Positions 43,824 to 52,678 of a DNA stretch of 64,000 nucleotides are shown piece by piece; position 1 is the first letter of the stretch; every line of letters begins with the position of its first letter. The notes beneath the pieces were generated by a model. It was not told the origin of the DNA, made no database searches, and worked only from the letters and a program-made list of their open reading frames with translations. A program made the position numbers and the translations under genes. Origin of the DNA: Burkholderiales bacterium (GTDB lineage Bacteria; Pseudomonadota; Gammaproteobacteria; Burkholderiales; SHXO01); contig JADZGB010000031.1 of assembly GCA_020854105.1 (NCBI GenBank), positions 1-64,000 of the forward strand, given 5' to 3'.

Positions 43824-44276
43824 ATGTACCTGCCCGCCGGGCAGGTCCCCGAGGCGCTGCGGCGCTACATCGAGGGCCTGCAGAAACACGACGTGGATCA
43901 GATCGCCACGACGGTGTCGGACGATCTCGCCTTCGTCGCCGCCACCCGCACGCTGGACAAGCCCACCTTCCTGGCCATGCTGCGCGCGCTCTACACCGGC
44001 TTCCCGGACTGGCGCTACGACCATCCCGGCGTCGAGTTGCACGAAGGCGGCATATACGCGGTCAAATGGCGCCAGGAAGGCGCCCATCTCGGAACCTGGA
44101 ATCTGGCCGGCATGGAACCGATCGCGCCCACCGGGCGCCAAGTGAGAATCGCGGCGCATTACTTCTTCTACACGCTGCGCAACGGGTTGATCGTCACCAT
44201 TCGGCCCGATCCGGTACCGGGCGGCGCGCCGCGCGGCATCCTGGAGCAGATCGGCATGGACACTCCGCCCCTCTGA
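43824..44276 (+). CDS. SnoaL-like/ester cyclase family protein
   Basis: 150 residues, cytoplasmic, NTF2-like fold. Segment EALRRYIEGLQKHDVDQIATTVSDDLAFV and TGRQVRIAAHYFFYTLRNGLIVTIRPDP are typical of the SnoaL-like polyketide-cyclase family, which are often small enzymes or ligand-binding proteins of unknown substrate. ATG follows GAGGAG closely. It is 38 bp after the TonB-C protein gene. Confidence 0.75.
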   Translation: MYLPAGQVPEALRRYIEGLQKHDVDQIATTVSDDLAFVAATRTLDKPTFLAMLRALYTGFPDWRYDHPGVELHEGGIYAVKWRQEGAHLGTWNLAGMEPIAPTGRQVRIAAHYFFYTLRNGLIVTIRPDPVPGGAPRGILEQIGMDTPPL

Positions 44277-44437
44277 CGCACCGCTTGCGCCTTTGAACGC
44301 GCCACTGCCGGCGCGCGCATTGTCCGAGTCGCAGCCCAAGGACGAGGCCGTTGACTTCCTGGACCCCGAGTTTCGCCGGGTGACGGGATACCGTGGGTGT
44401 CCGTCGGGGTGAGGGATGCTGCGGTGCCGAAGCCGCG

Positions 44438-44962
44438 CTAGCTCCGCCTGTGTGCGGTGCGCCTGCGGCGTCTCGTCCCTGGCTTCTCTGCGCGCGGCAG
44501 CGGCAGCGCTGTCTGGTACTTGACCTGTTTCAGCGCGAAGCTCGACTTGATGTTGCCCACGCCCGGAATGCGCGTGAGCACGTCCAGGATGAAGCGCTCC
44601 AGCGCCTGCAGGTCGGGCACCACCACGCGCAGCAGATAGTCCGATTCGCCGGTCATGAGGTAGCACTCCATGACCTCGGGGCGATCGCGGATCGCCTGCT
44701 CGAACACCCCCAGCGCCCGCTCCACCTGCTTCTCCAATGCCACCTGGATGAACACGCTGACGGTCAACCCGACACGGCGCGGATCGAGAAGCGAAACGTA
44801 GCGGCTGATGTAGCCGGCCTCCTCGAGGGCACGCACGCGCGCCAGGCAGGGAGACGGCGACAGGCCCACGGCCCGGGCCAGATCCACGTTGGACAGCCTG
44901 GCGTCGTCCTGGAGCAGCGCCAGGATCCGCCAGTCGATTGCGTCGGGCACCTCGTTCAGCAT
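44438..44962 (-). CDS. Lrp/AsnC family transcriptional regulator
   Basis: 174 residues. N-terminal helix-turn-helix ([40 protein letters not shown]), hinge, then RAM ligand-binding domain ([23 protein letters not shown]). C-terminal tail (about 150-174) is basic and longer than usual. Divergent from the AceE-type gene (start 45123), across a 160-bp gap containing a 7-bp inverted repeat (GTTCCGT...ACGGAAC). In Pseudomonas putida the Lrp-type MdeR activates adjacent mdeAB; a similar control is plausible. Confidence 0.9.
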   Translation of the reverse strand: MLNEVPDAIDWRILALLQDDARLSNVDLARAVGLSPSPCLARVRALEEAGYISRYVSLLDPRRVGLTVSVFIQVALEKQVERALGVFEQAIRDRPEVMECYLMTGESDYLLRVVVPDLQALERFILDVLTRIPGVGNIKSSFALKQVKYQTALPLPRAEKPGTRRRRRTAHRRS

Positions 44963-44996
44963 GATGTTTGTCTCTTCTGCGGATTTCCGGCATTTT

Positions 44997-45034
44997 GTTC
45001 CGTACGCGCGGTGCATTGCAAGACCGGACGGAAC
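44997..45034. promoter_or_regulatory. candidate operator between divergent Lrp-type regulator and aceE-like gene
   Basis: Arms GTTCCGT (44997-45003) and ACGGAAC (45028-45034) form a perfect 7-bp inverted repeat with a 24-base spacer. It is placed where an Lrp-family dimer or octamer could control both divergent genes. Confidence 0.4.
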
Positions 45035-45122
45035 CACCTGCTTCGTCAGGAGGAGTACCATCCCGCCCTGTCGCTGCCCCGGCCTGCGCCGGCGTCACTC
45101 CAACCTTTCTTCCAGAACGACC

Positions 45123-47831
45123 ATGACCGATCTCTCCGACATCGTCTCCAGCGGCCACTGGGCCGTCCTGCCGCCCGACCTCGATCCGGTGGAAACGCGC
45201 GAGTGGCTGGAGGCACTTCAGGCCGTGGTGGATGCCGAGGGTCCGGAACGCGCGCAGTTCCTGCTGCGCAAGCTGCTCGACCGCGCACGCGCGCTGCGTG
45301 TGCCGATGCCGCCGGTGCTGAACACGCCCTACTGCAACACCATCCCGCTGGCGGATCAGCCGCAGTATCCGGGCAACCTGGATATCGAGAGCCGCATCGG
45401 CTCGCTGGTGCGCTGGAACGCGCTGGCGATGGTGGTGCACGCGAACAAGGTCGCGTCCGAGCTGGGTGGCCACATCGCCACCTATGCGTCGGTGGCGGAT
45501 CTGTTCGAGGTCGGCTACAACCACTTCTTCAAGGCCGGTCAGACGGGCGACCTGATCTACTTCCAGCCGCATGCCGCACCCGGCGTGTATGCGCGCGCCT
45601 TCATCGAAGGGCGCCTGAGCGAGGAGCAACTGCTCAACTATCGCCAGGAGACCGGCGGCAAGGGCCTGTCGTCCTACTGCCACCCCTGGCTCATGCCCGA
45701 TTTCTGGCAGTTCCCGACCGGCTCGATGGGCCTGGGGCCGATCACCGCGATCTACCAGGCGAGGTTCATGCGCTACCTCGAGAACCGCGGCATCCTCGAT
45801 ACGCGCGGGCGCAAGGTGTGGGAGTTCGTCGGCGACGGCGAGATGGACGAGCCGGAATCGATTGCCGGCCTGTCGCTCGCCGCGCGCGAAGGGCTCGACA
45901 ACCTGATCTTCGTGGTGAACTGTAACCTGCAGCGCCTCGACGGTCCCGTGCGCGGCAACGGCTCGATCATCCAAGAGCTGGAGGGCCTGTATGCCGGTGC
46001 GGGCTGGAACGTCATCAAGGTGCTGTGGGGCTCGGACTGGGATCCGCTGTTCGCCCGCGACCACGACAACGTCATTCTGCGCCGCCTGCACGAGACGGTG
46101 GATGGCGAATTCCAGAAGTACGCCGCCACCGACGGGCGCTTCAACCGCGAGCACTTCTTCAACAGGTATCCCGAGCTGCAGCAGGTCGTTGCGCACCTGT
46201 CCGACGAGGATATCGACCGGCTGCGCCGCGGCGGCCACGACGCGGTCAAGATCTACGCCGCCTACCAGGCGGCGGTCAACCACAAGGGCCAGCCGACGGT
46301 GATCCTGGCGCAGACCAAGAAGGGCTATGGCATGGGCAGCTGGGGCCAGGGCAAGATGGCCGCCCACCAGCAGAAGAAGCTGGAGGACAACGCCCTGCTC
46401 GCGTTCCGCGACCGCTTTGCCGTGCCGCTTTCCGATGAGCAGGTGAAGGCACTGCGCCTTTACAAGCCGGCCGAGGACAGTCCCGAGATGAAGTACCTGC
46501 GCGAGCGCCGCACGTCACTTGGCGGCTACCTGCCGGCGCGCGTGGGCAGGATCGAGGCACTGCAGGCGCCCAGGCTCGAGTCGATGGCCAAGCACCTGGA
46601 AGGCACGAGCGGCCGCGAACAGTCGACCACGATGATCTTCGTGCAGTTGCTCGCGCAGTGGCTGAAGGACGCGACCATCGGCAAGCGCATCGTGCCGATC
46701 GTGGCCGACGAGGCGCGCACCTTCGGCATGCAGGCGCTGTTCCGGCAGGTGGCGATCTACTCCTCGGCAGGGCAGACCTACGAACCGGAGGACAAGGACG
46801 AACTGCTCTACTACAAGGAAGCGAGGGATGGGCAGATCCTCGAGGAAGGCATCACCGAAGCCGGTGCGCTGTCCTCGTGGATCGCGGCGGCCACCTCCTA
46901 CTCCGCGCACGGGGTGGCCATGCTGCCGTTCTACATCTTCTACTCGTGCTTCGGCTTTCAGCGCATCGGCGATCTGGTGTGGGCGGCGGCCGACTCGCGC
47001 AGCCGCGGCTTCCTGCTCGGCGCCACCGCCGGGCGCACCACCCTCTCCGGCGAGGGCCTGCAGCACGAGGACGGCTCCAGCCACGTGCTGTTCTCGACCG
47101 TGCCCAACTGCGTGGCCTACGATCCGGCCTTCGGTTACGAACTGACCGTGATCCTGCAGGATGGCATGCGCCGCATGCTGGAGGATCAGGAGGACGTGTT
47201 CTATTACGTCACCGTGATGAACGAGAACTACGTCCATCCGGCAATTCCCGAAGGCGTACGCGAGGGCATCATCAGGGGCATGTACCGGTTGGGCGAGAGC
47301 GCGCCGGCACGGGTCGCCGGTGCCGGGAAGGCTCCTGCGCGCGTGCAACTGCTCGGCTCGGGCACGATCCTGCGCGAAGTCATCGCTGCAGCGGAGCTGC
47401 TGGAGCAGGACTGGAACGTCACCGCCGACGTGTGGAGCGTGACCAGCTTCACGGAACTGCGCCGTGAAGGCATGGCGCTGGACCGCTGGAACCGCCTGCA
47501 CCCGGATCAGGAACCGCGCCAGAGCTGGGTGGAGAAGTGCCTGGGCGGCACCAGCGGGCCGGTGGTGGCGGCCACCGACTACATGCGTACGGTAGGCGAC
47601 ATGATCCGCAACTGGGTGCCGCGCCGCTACACGGTGCTGGGGACCGACGGTTTCGGCCGCAGCGACACTCGCGTCGCGCTGCGCCGCTTCTTCGAGGTGG
47701 ACTGCCATCACGTGACGGTCGCTGCGCTCAAGTCGCTGGCCGACGAGGGAACGCTCGATCGCGCACTGGTGAAGCAGGCGATCGCGAAGTACGGCATCGA
47801 CAGCGATGCCGGCAATCCGTGGGACCGATGA
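45123..47831 (+). CDS. homodimeric 2-oxoacid dehydrogenase E1 (AceE/MdeB-like)
   Basis: 902 residues. AceE family: N-terminal TPP-binding half with the GDGEMDEPES ... NCNLQRLDGPVRGN signature, central YGMGSWGQGKMAAHQ and C-terminal transketolase-like half ending YGIDSDAGNPWDR. It decarboxylates pyruvate or a close 2-oxoacid and passes the acyl group to an E2 lipoyl domain. No E2 (aceF) or E3 gene follows, and an Lrp regulator is divergent; this layout resembles P. putida mdeB (2-oxobutyrate dehydrogenase E1) rather than a main pdh operon. Start MTDLSDIVSSGHW at 45123. Confidence 0.85.
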   Translation: MTDLSDIVSSGHWAVLPPDLDPVETREWLEALQAVVDAEGPERAQFLLRKLLDRARALRVPMPPVLNTPYCNTIPLADQPQYPGNLDIESRIGSLVRWNALAMVVHANKVASELGGHIATYASVADLFEVGYNHFFKAGQTGDLIYFQPHAAPGVYARAFIEGRLSEEQLLNYRQETGGKGLSSYCHPWLMPDFWQFPTGSMGLGPITAIYQARFMRYLENRGILDTRGRKVWEFVGDGEMDEPESIAGLSLAAREGLDNLIFVVNCNLQRLDGPVRGNGSIIQELEGLYAGAGWNVIKVLWGSDWDPLFARDHDNVILRRLHETVDGEFQKYAATDGRFNREHFFNRYPELQQVVAHLSDEDIDRLRRGGHDAVKIYAAYQAAVNHKGQPTVILAQTKKGYGMGSWGQGKMAAHQQKKLEDNALLAFRDRFAVPLSDEQVKALRLYKPAEDSPEMKYLRERRTSLGGYLPARVGRIEALQAPRLESMAKHLEGTSGREQSTTMIFVQLLAQWLKDATIGKRIVPIVADEARTFGMQALFRQVAIYSSAGQTYEPEDKDELLYYKEARDGQILEEGITEAGALSSWIAAATSYSAHGVAMLPFYIFYSCFGFQRIGDLVWAAADSRSRGFLLGATAGRTTLSGEGLQHEDGSSHVLFSTVPNCVAYDPAFGYELTVILQDGMRRMLEDQEDVFYYVTVMNENYVHPAIPEGVREGIIRGMYRLGESAPARVAGAGKAPARVQLLGSGTILREVIAAAELLEQDWNVTADVWSVTSFTELRREGMALDRWNRLHPDQEPRQSWVEKCLGGTSGPVVAATDYMRTVGDMIRNWVPRRYTVLGTDGFGRSDTRVALRRFFEVDCHHVTVAALKSLADEGTLDRALVKQAIAKYGIDSDAGNPWDR

Positions 47832-47857
47832 GGCAGAACCGGCGATAGCCCTGTCGC

Positions 47858-48000
47858 CATCCCGGCGCACGCCGGGATGGGCGAAATTCGAAGCTTCCGT
47901 TATCCCGGTACGCACCGGGATCAGCAACCTTCCGTCTCCCCGCGGAAGCCGGGATCGCGGCGGGCTTGCCGTCATCCCCGGCAAAGGTCCGGCAGACGCC
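47858..48000. repeat. cluster of REP-like palindromes after the aceE-like gene
   Basis: At least three imperfect palindromes follow in a row: CATCCCGGCGCACGCCGGGATG (split: arms CATCCCGGC/GCCGGGATG, 47858-47879), ATCCCGGT/ACCGGGAT (47902-47921) and TCTCCCCG.../CGGGATC (47935-47955), plus a fourth weaker one near 47980. They share the core seen at 17650 and 58947. Confidence 0.7.
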
Positions 48001-48009
48001 GGAAACCGG

Positions 48010-48537
48010 TCAATCCCCGATCTCGTAGATCGTTTCCTCGTCGGACTCGACTTCGCTCGACAGCACCTCGCCGGTCGCGGCATCGATCGCCACCTCGTAC
48101 TCCTTGCCGTCGGCGCCATCGATCTCGATCTCGTAGATGGCCTTGCCGTTGGCGATCTGGGGTGAACTCGAGCTCACCTTGCCCGGAAACTGCGCCAGCG
48201 CCCGGGCGCGCGCATCCCGTTCCACCACGGTGGCGGCGGACCTGAACTCCGGATCGTTGCGGCTCGCCTCGCGCGACTGGTCGACGATGCTGCCTGTCAT
48301 GGCATCGCATTCCACTTCCCAGGTGTGGCCTTCATCGGCCTCGATCTTGAACTCGTAGAGCGGCTTGCCGTCCTCGATCTCGAGCTTCAACGCCTTCACC
48401 TCGCCGTCCACCTGCGCCAGCGCGGCGGACATGCAGGCTTCCATGGACACCTTGGTCTCAGGCATTTCGAACGCGGAAACGGACAGCGAAAAGGCGGCGG
48501 CGGCGAGCGATACGACGGGCAGGATGTACGGTCTCAT
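48010..48537 (-). CDS. periplasmic protein with two PepSY domains
   Basis: 175 residues. Signal peptide MRPYILPVVSLAAAAFSLSVSA. Two PepSY repeats follow (KALKLEIEDGKPLYEFKIEA and SPQIANGKAIYEIEIDGADG, each with a later TG loop), which are small alpha/beta domains thought to bind protease or signal peptides and often found beside two-component systems. Start MRPYIL at 48537, with TTGGAG upstream; longer versions are unlikely. Divergent from the DUF1840 gene. Acidic overall. Confidence 0.85.
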   Translation of the reverse strand: MRPYILPVVSLAAAAFSLSVSAFEMPETKVSMEACMSAALAQVDGEVKALKLEIEDGKPLYEFKIEADEGHTWEVECDAMTGSIVDQSREASRNDPEFRSAATVVERDARARALAQFPGKVSSSSPQIANGKAIYEIEIDGADGKEYEVAIDAATGEVLSSEVESDEETIYEIGD

Positions 48538-48699
48538 GGCGAGTTCTCCAAGGCAGGGGCAAGAAACATGACGTTTCAATCAGAATTGGAGGATACGCAG
48601 CGAAATCGGTTCCCGGCACGATGCGCGCTCGCGCGCGCAGAACCCCGCAGCAGAAGATCGTTCAAACGCATGTAGCCCATTAAGGAGTAAGCTTCCGCC

Positions 48700-49011
48700 A
48701 TGCTGATTCGATTCGAAAGCAAGATCGGCGCGTTCTCCATGTTCGGCGACATCGCCGTGACCCTGCTCAAGCTCATGGGGCATAGCGGCACGGTGCCCGG
48801 TGCAATACTTGCCGACGACATCCCGGACGCGCTCGCACGGCTGCGGGCCGGCCTGCACGCGCAACCCGAGGAGCCGGAGACGGACGAGATTTCGCATGAC
48901 GAACGGGACGAGAAGCCGGAGCCGCGCGTGTCGATCCACAAGCGCGCAGTGCCCCTGGTCGATCTGCTGACCCGTTCCGCGCAGGCGGGCAGCGACGTGA
49001 TGTGGCGCTGA
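48700..49011 (+). CDS. DUF1840 family protein
   Basis: 103 residues, cytoplasmic, full family length. The conserved core MFGDIAVTLLKLMGHSGTVPGAI followed by a variable charged middle matches DUF1840, a family largely restricted to betaproteobacteria. The function is unknown. AAGGAG lies before the ATG. Confidence 0.85.
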   Translation: MLIRFESKIGAFSMFGDIAVTLLKLMGHSGTVPGAILADDIPDALARLRAGLHAQPEEPETDEISHDERDEKPEPRVSIHKRAVPLVDLLTRSAQAGSDVMWR

Positions 49012-49030
49012 AGCGGACGTGCCCCGCGTC

Positions 49031-49831
49031 TCATTGCTTCGGCGTATAGCGCAGCACCTCCTCGAACCGCAGTTCGGTGCTGTCGACGGCTTCCGCGCGC
49101 AGTTCGCCTTCGGCCTGCGGCTGGAAATAGAAGCGGAAGACGGGGTTCTCGCTGATGGTGAAGTCCACGTTGGCGCGCAGGATGCGCTGCTGGCCGTAGT
49201 AGACATCCACCTGCCGCACGTAGTGCGGATCCATCCTGACGTTGCTCGCCATGCCGGAGAACTGCGGATGCATGACGTTGAGCTGGGCGAGCACCGGTTC
49301 GCCGGGTTCGGCAAACTGATCCTCGACCCTGAGCTTCATGCGCCCCAGGTTCTGCGCCGTGGCGCTCCTGCTCACCGGCGCGGAGCAGCCGCCCGCCCCG
49401 ATCACCAGCTTCGCGCTCATCCACAGGGAGCCGTCGTTGAGTTCTGCCACGGCCCGGATGGGCGAGGAACTCTCCATGCGCACGCGCGTCTCGATGTCCG
49501 CGCGCCCGCTGAGCGGGGTGAGTTCGAACTGCACGCCGAACGGCGAGGGATTCTCGTCCACGATCAGCCAGATCCGGCTGATGTAGCGCTGCGCAGTCTG
49601 CGCCAGGCGTGTGCGCACCATCACCGGCACGACGGAGGCGTCCTCCGCCTGCGCCGACACGAACAGCTCGAGCACGGCGTCCGAATCATCCCGCACCGGC
49701 CGGTCGCCAAACAGCAGCGGCTTGATCCGCAGCCAGGATGGCTCGTCGCTGAAGTTCGCCGCTTCCGCATCGGGCTGTCCGGCCAGCAGTGCCAGCGACA
49801 GCCACAGCACCCCCGCCATACGTCTGCGCAT
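49031..49831 (-). CDS. SoxYZ-like carrier protein (quinoprotein-dehydrogenase-associated type)
   Basis: 266 residues. Signal peptide (MRRRMAGVLWLSLALLAGQP) and a SoxY-like N-terminal part ending in the carrier-type motif VIGAGGCSAPVS with the conserved Cys, fused to a SoxZ-like C-terminal domain (about 170-266). The single-chain SoxY-SoxZ fusion is the kind found beside PQQ alcohol dehydrogenases; no such enzyme or sox gene is present here. It may carry a sulfur or other thiol-bound group in the periplasm. Divergent from the DHH-family gene. Confidence 0.85.
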   Translation of the reverse strand: MRRRMAGVLWLSLALLAGQPDAEAANFSDEPSWLRIKPLLFGDRPVRDDSDAVLELFVSAQAEDASVVPVMVRTRLAQTAQRYISRIWLIVDENPSPFGVQFELTPLSGRADIETRVRMESSSPIRAVAELNDGSLWMSAKLVIGAGGCSAPVSRSATAQNLGRMKLRVEDQFAEPGEPVLAQLNVMHPQFSGMASNVRMDPHYVRQVDVYYGQQRILRANVDFTISENPVFRFYFQPQAEGELRAEAVDSTELRFEEVLRYTPKQ

Positions 49832-49941
49832 CGCGCACCCTCCCTCCGTGCCGGCACCGGCCTGCCCGCGCGCCGGCAACGCCGGCAGCATACACCCTGC
49901 CGGTGCGCCGGCACGCCGGCACACGGCAAGACGAGTACACC

Positions 49942-50808
49942 ATGCCCTCGCCCCTGATCGTCTATCACGCCGAGTGCGTGGACGGCTTCACGGCAGCGTG
50001 GGCCGCGTGGCGCGCGATCGGCGCGAGGGGCCGCTACCTTCCTGTGCACCATGGCGCGCCGGCGCCGGCAGTGGCGGGCTGCGACGTCGTCATGCTGGAC
50101 TTCGCGTACTCGCGCGCGACGACCCTGGCCATGGTCGCCGAGGCGCACTCGCTGCTGGTGCTCGACCATCACAAGACCGCACTGGAACAACTGGGTGACC
50201 TGCCCTTCGCCCAGCTCGACATGCAACAGTCCGGCGCCGGTCTGGCGTGGCGCCACTTCCACCCCTACGAGGAGGTGCCGCGCCTGGTGCGCACGGTGGA
50301 GGACGGCGACCTGTGGCGCCACAACTTCTCCGACACGCGCGCGGTCTACCTGCGCCTGACCTACGAGCCGCGCACCTTCGGCAACTGGGACCGCATCGCG
50401 CAACTGACCTCCACGCTGGCCGGCTTCGAGTCCTTCGCAGCCGAGGGCCGGGCTCTCCAGGAGGAGCGCGATTTCCAGGTCGAGCGGCTGCTCCTGCGCA
50501 GCTTCGAGGTGGAACTCGAGGGTGAGCGCGGCCTTGCCGCGGAGGCGCCCGCGGCCTTTCGCAGTGAAGTCGGACACCGGCTCGCGCAGATGGCAGGCAC
50601 CTACGGACTGGTATGGTATCCGCGTGGCGGCGGCTATCGCGTCAGCCTGCGCAGCGTCGGCGACTACGACGTGGAGCGCCTGGCGCGCCGCTTCGGCGGC
50701 GGCGGACACCGCAACGCGGCAGGGTTCACCCTGGAGGACCGGACGATGGTGCGGATGCTGGCGGCGCGCGAACCTCGGCAAGCAGCAGCACTGCACACTC
50801 CCCGCTGA
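49942..50808 (+). CDS. DHH/DHHA1 family phosphoesterase
   Basis: 288 residues. DHH domain with VYHAECVDGFTAAWAAW and LDHHKTALEQL (metal His/Asp), and C-terminal DHHA1 with FGGGGHRNAAGF. The family hydrolyses short oligonucleotides or cyclic dinucleotide products (nanoRNase/pApA type); exact substrate unknown. The C-terminal 27 codons overlap the convergent treZ-like gene. Start ATG 49942 matches the family start; upstream codons run through a GC-rich gap. Confidence 0.85.
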   Translation: MPSPLIVYHAECVDGFTAAWAAWRAIGARGRYLPVHHGAPAPAVAGCDVVMLDFAYSRATTLAMVAEAHSLLVLDHHKTALEQLGDLPFAQLDMQQSGAGLAWRHFHPYEEVPRLVRTVEDGDLWRHNFSDTRAVYLRLTYEPRTFGNWDRIAQLTSTLAGFESFAAEGRALQEERDFQVERLLLRSFEVELEGERGLAAEAPAAFRSEVGHRLAQMAGTYGLVWYPRGGGYRVSLRSVGDYDVERLARRFGGGGHRNAAGFTLEDRTMVRMLAAREPRQAAALHTPR

Positions 50809-52636
50809 GGCTCCAGCCGGCCTCGCCCAGCGGACTCACCACGCCCTGCCCCCCATAGCGCGGATCGTCGCTCGACCACACCAGATCCCAACGCCTGCCT
50901 GCCGGTTCCGCCAGCAGGGGCTCGGGAGCCGGCGACAACGCGACGGCATCGCCCAGATTGACCAGCAGCAGCCGGTCGCCCGCCTGCGCGTCGAACCAAC
51001 GCAGCACGAACGCCTTCTCTCCCAGCACCGCACCGTCCAGGCGCATCCAGTCCTGGGCGGCGATCACCGGATCGTCGCGGCGCAGGCGCAGCAGGTCGGC
51101 ATGCAGCGCCAGTGTGGCGGCGTGCTTCTCGCATTCGCTCCAGTCCAGCTTGGCGCTCAGGAAGGTGGCTTCCGCGCACGGGTCGGGCACGCACGCGGTG
51201 GCGTGTGCGTAGTTGGTGAACTGCGACAGGAACTCGCGCCGCCCCTCCCAGATGCGCGTGTGCAGATCGCCGCAGTGGTCGGCGAAGAAGGGAAACGGCG
51301 CGCTGGCCGCGAACTCCTGCCCCATGAACAGCAGAGGCGTCTGCGGCGAGAGCAGGAGCAGCGCGGTCATCGCCCGGAGGCGGCCGGGACTGGTCAGCGC
51401 GTGCAACCGGGTGCCGTCGAGCGTGTTGGCGACCTGGTCGTGGTTCTGGATGAAGTGGACGAAGGCCCAGGCGGGCCGATCACCCACCGGCGTGCCGCGA
51501 CCCTGGTTCTGCCAGGCGTAGAACTGGCCCTGGAACAGGAACGCACGCTTGGCTGCGGACACGAACTCCTGGGGCCGGCCCCGGTAGTCGTGCAGGTAGC
51601 CCGTGTGATTTCCGGTGAGCGCAACGCGCGCGGCATGGTGGAAGTCGTCGTTCCACATGCCATCCAATCCGAAGCCGCCCGCCTCCAGGGGCTGCACGTA
51701 GCGCGCCTCCTGCGGCTCGTTCTCCGCGGTGAGGATGATCGTGCGCGCACCGGCCGCCCCCCGCGCGCGCACCGACAGATCCGCGAGCACGTGCCGTGCA
51801 CTGGCATCGTGAATGCTCCGCGTGGCGTCCAGCCGCAGGCCATCGAGATGGAATTCCTCGATCCAGCAGCAGGCGTTCTGGATGAAGAATTCGCGCACCG
51901 GCGCGCTGTCATGGCCGTCGAAGTTGATCGATTCGCCCCAGTCGTTGCGGTAGCGGCCGGTGAAGTAGTCGCGGCTGTAGCAGCCCAGATAGTTGCCGCC
52001 GGGACCGAAGTGGTTGTAGACCACGTCGAGGATGACCGCCAGCCCGCAGGCGTGCGCGGCATCGACCAGGCGGCGCAGCGCGTCGCTGTCGCCATAGCCG
52101 TGGAACGGCGCGTACAGGCCCACCCCGTCGTAGCCCCAGTTCCAGCGTCCGGGGAATTCGTGCACCGGCATGATCTCGAGCGCCGTGACGCCGAGCCGGC
52201 GCAGGTGATCGAGGCGCTCGATGACCACATCGAAGGTTCCCGCGGACGTGAACGTGCCGACGTGCAGTTCGTAGATCACCTGCCCGTGCATCGGGACGCC
52301 GCGCCACGCGCCATCGCGCCAGCGGTAGGCGCGCGCGTCGACCACCATCGAGGGGCCGTGCGGACCCTCGGGCTGAAAGCGCGAGCAGGGATCGGGGTAG
52401 GGACCTTCGCCGTCCAGACGGAAGCGGTAGCGCGCGCCGGACTCGAGCCCGCTCACCAGCGCGTGGAAGTAGCCGCCGGACTCCGACCGCATCGGCAGGG
52501 ACCGGCTGGGCTGTTCGATCTCGAGCGTGACCGCGCGGGTGCGCGGCGCCCACACGCGGAAGCCCGTCCCGTCGGGCGTGACGAGCGCACCTAGCGGTGC
52601 AATGGGACGTAACGTGGAAGGATCGGGTGGGCGCAT
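50726..52636 (-). CDS. treZ: malto-oligosyltrehalose trehalohydrolase (TreZ)
   Basis: 636 residues. GH13 enzyme releasing trehalose from maltooligosyl-trehalose. N-terminal CBM48-like domain, then the GH13 barrel: VYNHFGPGGNY, DGLRLDATRSI (nucleophile Asp), LTAENEPQ (acid Glu), IQNHDQVANTL (transition-state Asp). C-terminal beta domain ends with ECAVLLLAEVRAP then a variable tail. TreY and TreS are not in the window. It starts 43 bp after spoVR on the same strand and may be the last gene of the yeaG-yeaH-spoVR stress operon. The 3' end overlaps the convergent DHH gene by 83 bp. Confidence 0.9.
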   Translation of the reverse strand: MRPPDPSTLRPIAPLGALVTPDGTGFRVWAPRTRAVTLEIEQPSRSLPMRSESGGYFHALVSGLESGARYRFRLDGEGPYPDPCSRFQPEGPHGPSMVVDARAYRWRDGAWRGVPMHGQVIYELHVGTFTSAGTFDVVIERLDHLRRLGVTALEIMPVHEFPGRWNWGYDGVGLYAPFHGYGDSDALRRLVDAAHACGLAVILDVVYNHFGPGGNYLGCYSRDYFTGRYRNDWGESINFDGHDSAPVREFFIQNACCWIEEFHLDGLRLDATRSIHDASARHVLADLSVRARGAAGARTIILTAENEPQEARYVQPLEAGGFGLDGMWNDDFHHAARVALTGNHTGYLHDYRGRPQEFVSAAKRAFLFQGQFYAWQNQGRGTPVGDRPAWAFVHFIQNHDQVANTLDGTRLHALTSPGRLRAMTALLLLSPQTPLLFMGQEFAASAPFPFFADHCGDLHTRIWEGRREFLSQFTNYAHATACVPDPCAEATFLSAKLDWSECEKHAATLALHADLLRLRRDDPVIAAQDWMRLDGAVLGEKAFVLRWFDAQAGDRLLLVNLGDAVALSPAPEPLLAEPAGRRWDLVWSSDDPRYGGQGVVSPLGEAGWSLSGECAVLLLAEVRAPPASAPSSGPPG

Positions 52637-52678
52637 CTGGCTGCCTCGCAGCAACCGGGATGCCGCCTCGCCGTCACC

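Noticed and set aside
43716..46367. Long minus-strand frame opposite the aceE-like gene
   Set aside because: Antisense of the E1 and cyclase-like genes; no protein-family signature.
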